Both the position numbers and the translations under genes were made by a program. Below are positions 61,150 through 64,000 of a stretch of DNA of 64,000 nucleotides, piece by piece (positions within the stretch are counted from its first letter, which is position 1; the number at the start of each line of letters is the position of its first letter). Location: contig NZ_NHOT01000017.1 of NCBI RefSeq assembly GCF_002197755.1, positions 1 to 64,000 of the forward strand. The letters are read 5' to 3'. The notes below the pieces were generated by a model. That model was not told where the DNA came from, searched no databases, and saw only the letters and a list, made by a program, of their open reading frames with translations. Source of the stretch: Pedobacter sp. AJM (GTDB taxonomy: Bacteria; Bacteroidota; Bacteroidia; Sphingobacteriales; Sphingobacteriaceae).

Positions 61150-64000
61150 CTAATACCCAAAAATCTGCTCCAGACTTAATTTACTCACCCTGCCAAATTG
61201 ACTCAAATCTTCTGTTTTTACATTTTTCGCTGAAGCAATAATACAATACTTATAAGACCTTCCAGCTACATGGTCTTTATGAAAAGCTTTGATATCTGCA
61301 AAATTCAGCTGCTTAACGCCTTCATATAAGTCGATCCTGGAATCATGGTCCAAACCTCGTTTTAGATCGGAAAAATAGGCAGATATAATGCGTTCACCGA
61401 TAATCCTGTTGGTTTCCAGTCCGTTCAATGCATTGCTTTTAGAAACTTCGAAAGATTTGTTTACTTCGGGTAGATTGTTCAGCAAACCGTTCATACTTTT
61501 TACAGCCTCGTTCATCTTATCTGCCTGGCTTCCCACGTAGGCAGTCATTACATTCAACCTGTCTTTTTGGTTGGCGGAAAGGTAAAATGCCTCGGTAGAA
61601 TAGGCCAGACCTTTAGATTCCCGGATGGACTGGAAGACGACGGATCCCATTCCATCACCAAAGTAACTATTAAATAAGGCAATCTTCGGTGCCAATTTCG
61701 GCTCGTAGGTTTCAGTGTTACGCACCCAGGAGACTTCAGCTTGCACCATATCGTAGTCAAAAAAGTAAACTTCATTCGAATCAGTCGGAACAGGGATATA
61801 TTCTTTGGCTGCAGGTTTGGGAATAAATGCTTTTGGCAAATGATGAAGTTTGCTGATACCTGACGTAAACTCAGCCATTGTTTCCGGACCATAATAGGCA
61901 ATCATGTGCTTATACTTAGTTAAATTGTGGAGCAGTGAAAGCAATTGCGCTGAAGTAATTTCTTTAACCTCATTGTTGCTTATGTTATTATTGAACGGAT
62001 TTTTAGCCCCATACAGGGCATAGCTTTCCAGCCCGACCTTAATATAATCTTTGTCAGTTTTGCTGTTTTCTCTATCTTGTAATATTGCATTTTTCAAGTC
62101 TGCCAATGCCCCCTCGTTGGCTTTACAGCCGGCAAAAATTTGCTCAACCAAACTTACCGCCTGGGCAAAGTTCTCCTGCAGGCCACTGATGGTAATGGAA
62201 GTGGTTTCAGCTCCTATACTGAAGTTGTAGTTACAGGCAATATTGTAAAATTGCTTTTTGATCTCTTCTGCACTGTACTCTTCTGTGTTTAGGAATGGCA
62301 GGTATTGCGCGGCATAAGTCAACAATGGTAAATTCCAGCTCCCAATATCAAACCTGTAGGTTACACTAAAAATACCATTGTTTTTATTTTGCACAGTTAC
62401 CACATCAGCAATCCCTTCTTTGCCAAAATTAAGATCCTTTTTATAATCCAGAAATTCAGGCAGGATGGGCTTAACAGGCATGGCAAAAAGTGCCTTCGCA
62501 AATTCAGAAGTCGCCAGTGCATTGGTATTTATTGGGGTGATGATTGGCTTTTCTACTTTTATAATGGCTTTATCTGCGCCCTGATGCTTATAGGTAACTA
62601 CGTAATTATCCTTAAAAAATTGATTTGCAAAATCTGTAACCTGCTTTTTGGTAATTCTGCTCATGGCATCCGGGGCGTTTAATGTTTTATCCCAGTTTAT
62701 GCCACGATTTAAGATGAACTCACGTACAATTGCATTCACCCGGGATCGGTTTTCGCCAGATTCTTTTAACAGGTTCAATTTTTGATTGGCTACCGTGGCT
62801 TTGATTAAGCTTTCATCAAAATGGCCTTTTTTAAGCAGATTAATTTGCTCCAACAATAACTGACGGGCCTGGTCTAACGTTTGTCCTTGTTTAGGCTGCA
62901 CAAATAATTGGAAAACCCCATAGTCTTTCATTTGCTGATAAGCACCACCAGCGTATTGAACTTTTTGCTGCTGATTAAGATTGATGTCACCCAGTCCAGC
63001 CTTTTCGTTAAAAAGAATACTTGAAATCAAAGACAGCATTCTACTTTCCATTGTAGACTGTGCGCCACCGCGATAGGAGATCCTTACTCTGGGCGAACTT
63101 GGACCATATACATCAATCTTTTCAATTTTCGTTCTTGTTTTCTCGGGTGCGGGATTGTAAAAATCTAACGGTTCAGGCTTCATATAGGCGAATGATCGGT
63201 CGATCTTTTTAATCAATTCATCCGAGTCGAAATCACCTGCAAAAACCAATAGCATATTGTTTGGAACATAATACCTGTTATAGTATTTCCTGATCTCTAC
63301 CAAGGATGGGTTTTTCAAATGTGCTATGGTGCCTATAGTCGTTTGCTGTCCATAATTATGCGTGGGAAACAGTTTCGCGAAGGATTGCTCATCTACTTTC
63401 CGGTCATCATCGTCTAAACCCCGGTTTTTCTCTTCATATACGGCTTCCAGCTCCGTATGAAAAAGGCGGAATACCGGATTGCGGAAACGCTCCGCCTGCA
63501 AAGCCAGGAACTGATCGATGGCATTGGAAGGAAAGTCCTCTTTATACACGGTTTCTTCATACCAGGTATATGCGTTGGAAGACTTTCCACCTATGGATTT
63601 CATCACCTTATCGTACTCGCCGGCAATAGCGTAGTTTGAGGCCTCACCAGAGACCCTGTCAATTTCTGCATAGATTTCCTTTCGTTTTACCGGATCTGTT
63701 GTTTCATGATATTCCTCATATAAAGCTTCTATCTTATTCAGCAAAGGTTTTTCTCTGGCATAATTCAGGGTACCATATTTGTCTGTACCTTTAAAGAGCA
63801 TGTGTTCCAGGTAATGCGCAAGGCCGGTGGCGTTTTTTGGATCTGTATTACTTCCGGCCCTCACAGCCAGCCTGAATTCAATGACTGGTGCTTTGGTATT
63901 TTGTGACAGCACAACGGTAAGGCCGTTCCTTAAGGTATAAAAGCGTGATTTGGTTGGATCATTGGTGACATACTTATACGAATAGCCACCGGAAGTTGCC
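61150..64000 (-). CDS. M16-family zinc metallopeptidase (partial, start beyond the window)
   Basis: At least 950 codons, with the N-terminus off the right edge: the frame is open to base 64000 and reads sensible protein (KYVTNDPTKSRFYTLRNGLTVVLSQN) before the first apparent start. The zinc site HYLEHMLFKG (HxxEH) lies near the N-terminus, with the distal glutamate in the ELEAVYEEKNRGLDDD region. A second, inactive M16 half follows, with the usual QTLDQARQLLLEQ-like and GMGSVVFQSIRESKGLAYS segments. It degrades peptides in the periplasm. Confidence 0.93.
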   Translation of the reverse strand, partial: ATSGGYSYKYVTNDPTKSRFYTLRNGLTVVLSQNTKAPVIEFRLAVRAGSNTDPKNATGLAHYLEHMLFKGTDKYGTLNYAREKPLLNKIEALYEEYHETTDPVKRKEIYAEIDRVSGEASNYAIAGEYDKVMKSIGGKSSNAYTWYEETVYKEDFPSNAIDQFLALQAERFRNPVFRLFHTELEAVYEEKNRGLDDDDRKVDEQSFAKLFPTHNYGQQTTIGTIAHLKNPSLVEIRKYYNRYYVPNNMLLVFAGDFDSDELIKKIDRSFAYMKPEPLDFYNPAPEKTRTKIEKIDVYGPSSPRVRISYRGGAQSTMESRMLSLISSILFNEKAGLGDINLNQQQKVQYAGGAYQQMKDYGVFQLFVQPKQGQTLDQARQLLLEQINLLKKGHFDESLIKATVANQKLNLLKESGENRSRVNAIVREFILNRGINWDKTLNAPDAMSRITKKQVTDFANQFFKDNYVVTYKHQGADKAIIKVEKPIITPINTNALATSEFAKALFAMPVKPILPEFLDYKKDLNFGKEGIADVVTVQNKNNGIFSVTYRFDIGSWNLPLLTYAAQYLPFLNTEEYSAEEIKKQFYNIACNYNFSIGAETTSITISGLQENFAQAVSLVEQIFAGCKANEGALADLKNAILQDRENSKTDKDYIKVGLESYALYGAKNPFNNNISNNEVKEITSAQLLSLLHNLTKYKHMIAYYGPETMAEFTSGISKLHHLPKAFIPKPAAKEYIPVPTDSNEVYFFDYDMVQAEVSWVRNTETYEPKLAPKIALFNSYFGDGMGSVVFQSIRESKGLAYSTEAFYLSANQKDRLNVMTAYVGSQADKMNEAVKSMNGLLNNLPEVNKSFEVSKSNALNGLETNRIIGERIISAYFSDLKRGLDHDSRIDLYEGVKQLNFADIKAFHKDHVAGRSYKYCIIASAKNVKTEDLSQFGRVSKLSLEQIFGY

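Overview
The window looks like the chromosome of a Bacteroidota bacterium of the Sphingobacteriaceae, most like Pedobacter. The evidence is gene content: SusC/SusD-type receptors with an ECF sigma factor and FecR anti-sigma, LytTR regulators, many secreted hydrolases whose signal peptides end in AQ, A-rich start regions, TAnnTTTG-type promoters and small dispersed hairpin repeats. It opens with a 5S rRNA, the tail of an rRNA operon, and ends inside an M16 peptidase gene. No tRNA, CRISPR array, phage or intact insertion sequence was seen.

Layout. (1) 0-5.6 kb: 5S rRNA, repeats, a secreted S8 protease, and a leftward three-gene operon (GT87-like, GT2, NodB-like deacetylase) that looks like a lipid-carrier sugar module. 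(2) 5.9-32.7 kb: a large catabolic block. It holds a secreted DUF5695-like protein, a GH127 beta-L-arabinofuranosidase, an M1 peptidase, a complete 4-hydroxyproline pathway (deaminase, semialdehyde dehydrogenase, 2-epimerase, FAD oxidase, AraC regulator, APC permease), a DPP-like S9 peptidase, a multidomain GH43, a secreted HExxH peptidase, a POT peptide transporter and two tandem M24 aminopeptidases P. Together these could strip arabinose from hydroxyproline-rich plant cell-wall glycoproteins (extensins), cut the backbone at proline-type residues, import the peptides and burn hydroxyproline to 2-oxoglutarate. (3) 32.7-33.7 kb: a D-lactate dehydrogenase gene broken by a one-base slip in a homopolymer.

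(4) 33.9-44.9 kb: an island bounded by about 170-bp direct repeats. It encodes a LytS/LytTR two-component pair, an outer-membrane barrel, six small double-glycine precursor peptides, an ATP-grasp peptide maturase, a 79-residue protein, a SPASM-partner-like protein that has lost its cluster cysteines, and a C39-peptidase ABC exporter. This is a graspetide-like (grasp-with-spasm related) RiPP system. Four of the six precursors were recovered only by reading the sequence, and two hairpins sit between the first four precursors and the rest of the operon.

(5) 45.4-56.2 kb: a beta-glucan/cellulose utilisation locus (ECF sigma, FecR, STN-containing SusC, SusD, IPT surface lipoprotein, CBM-like protein, GH9 endoglucanase). 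(6) 56.2-64 kb: repeats, including a tandem duplication of the 3' end of a DsbD-like gene, DsbD and a separate DsbD-alpha protein, a cysteine synthase, a multiply broken Lrp/AsnC regulator, and the M16 peptidase. All function calls come from motif reading and family knowledge; no database search was run.
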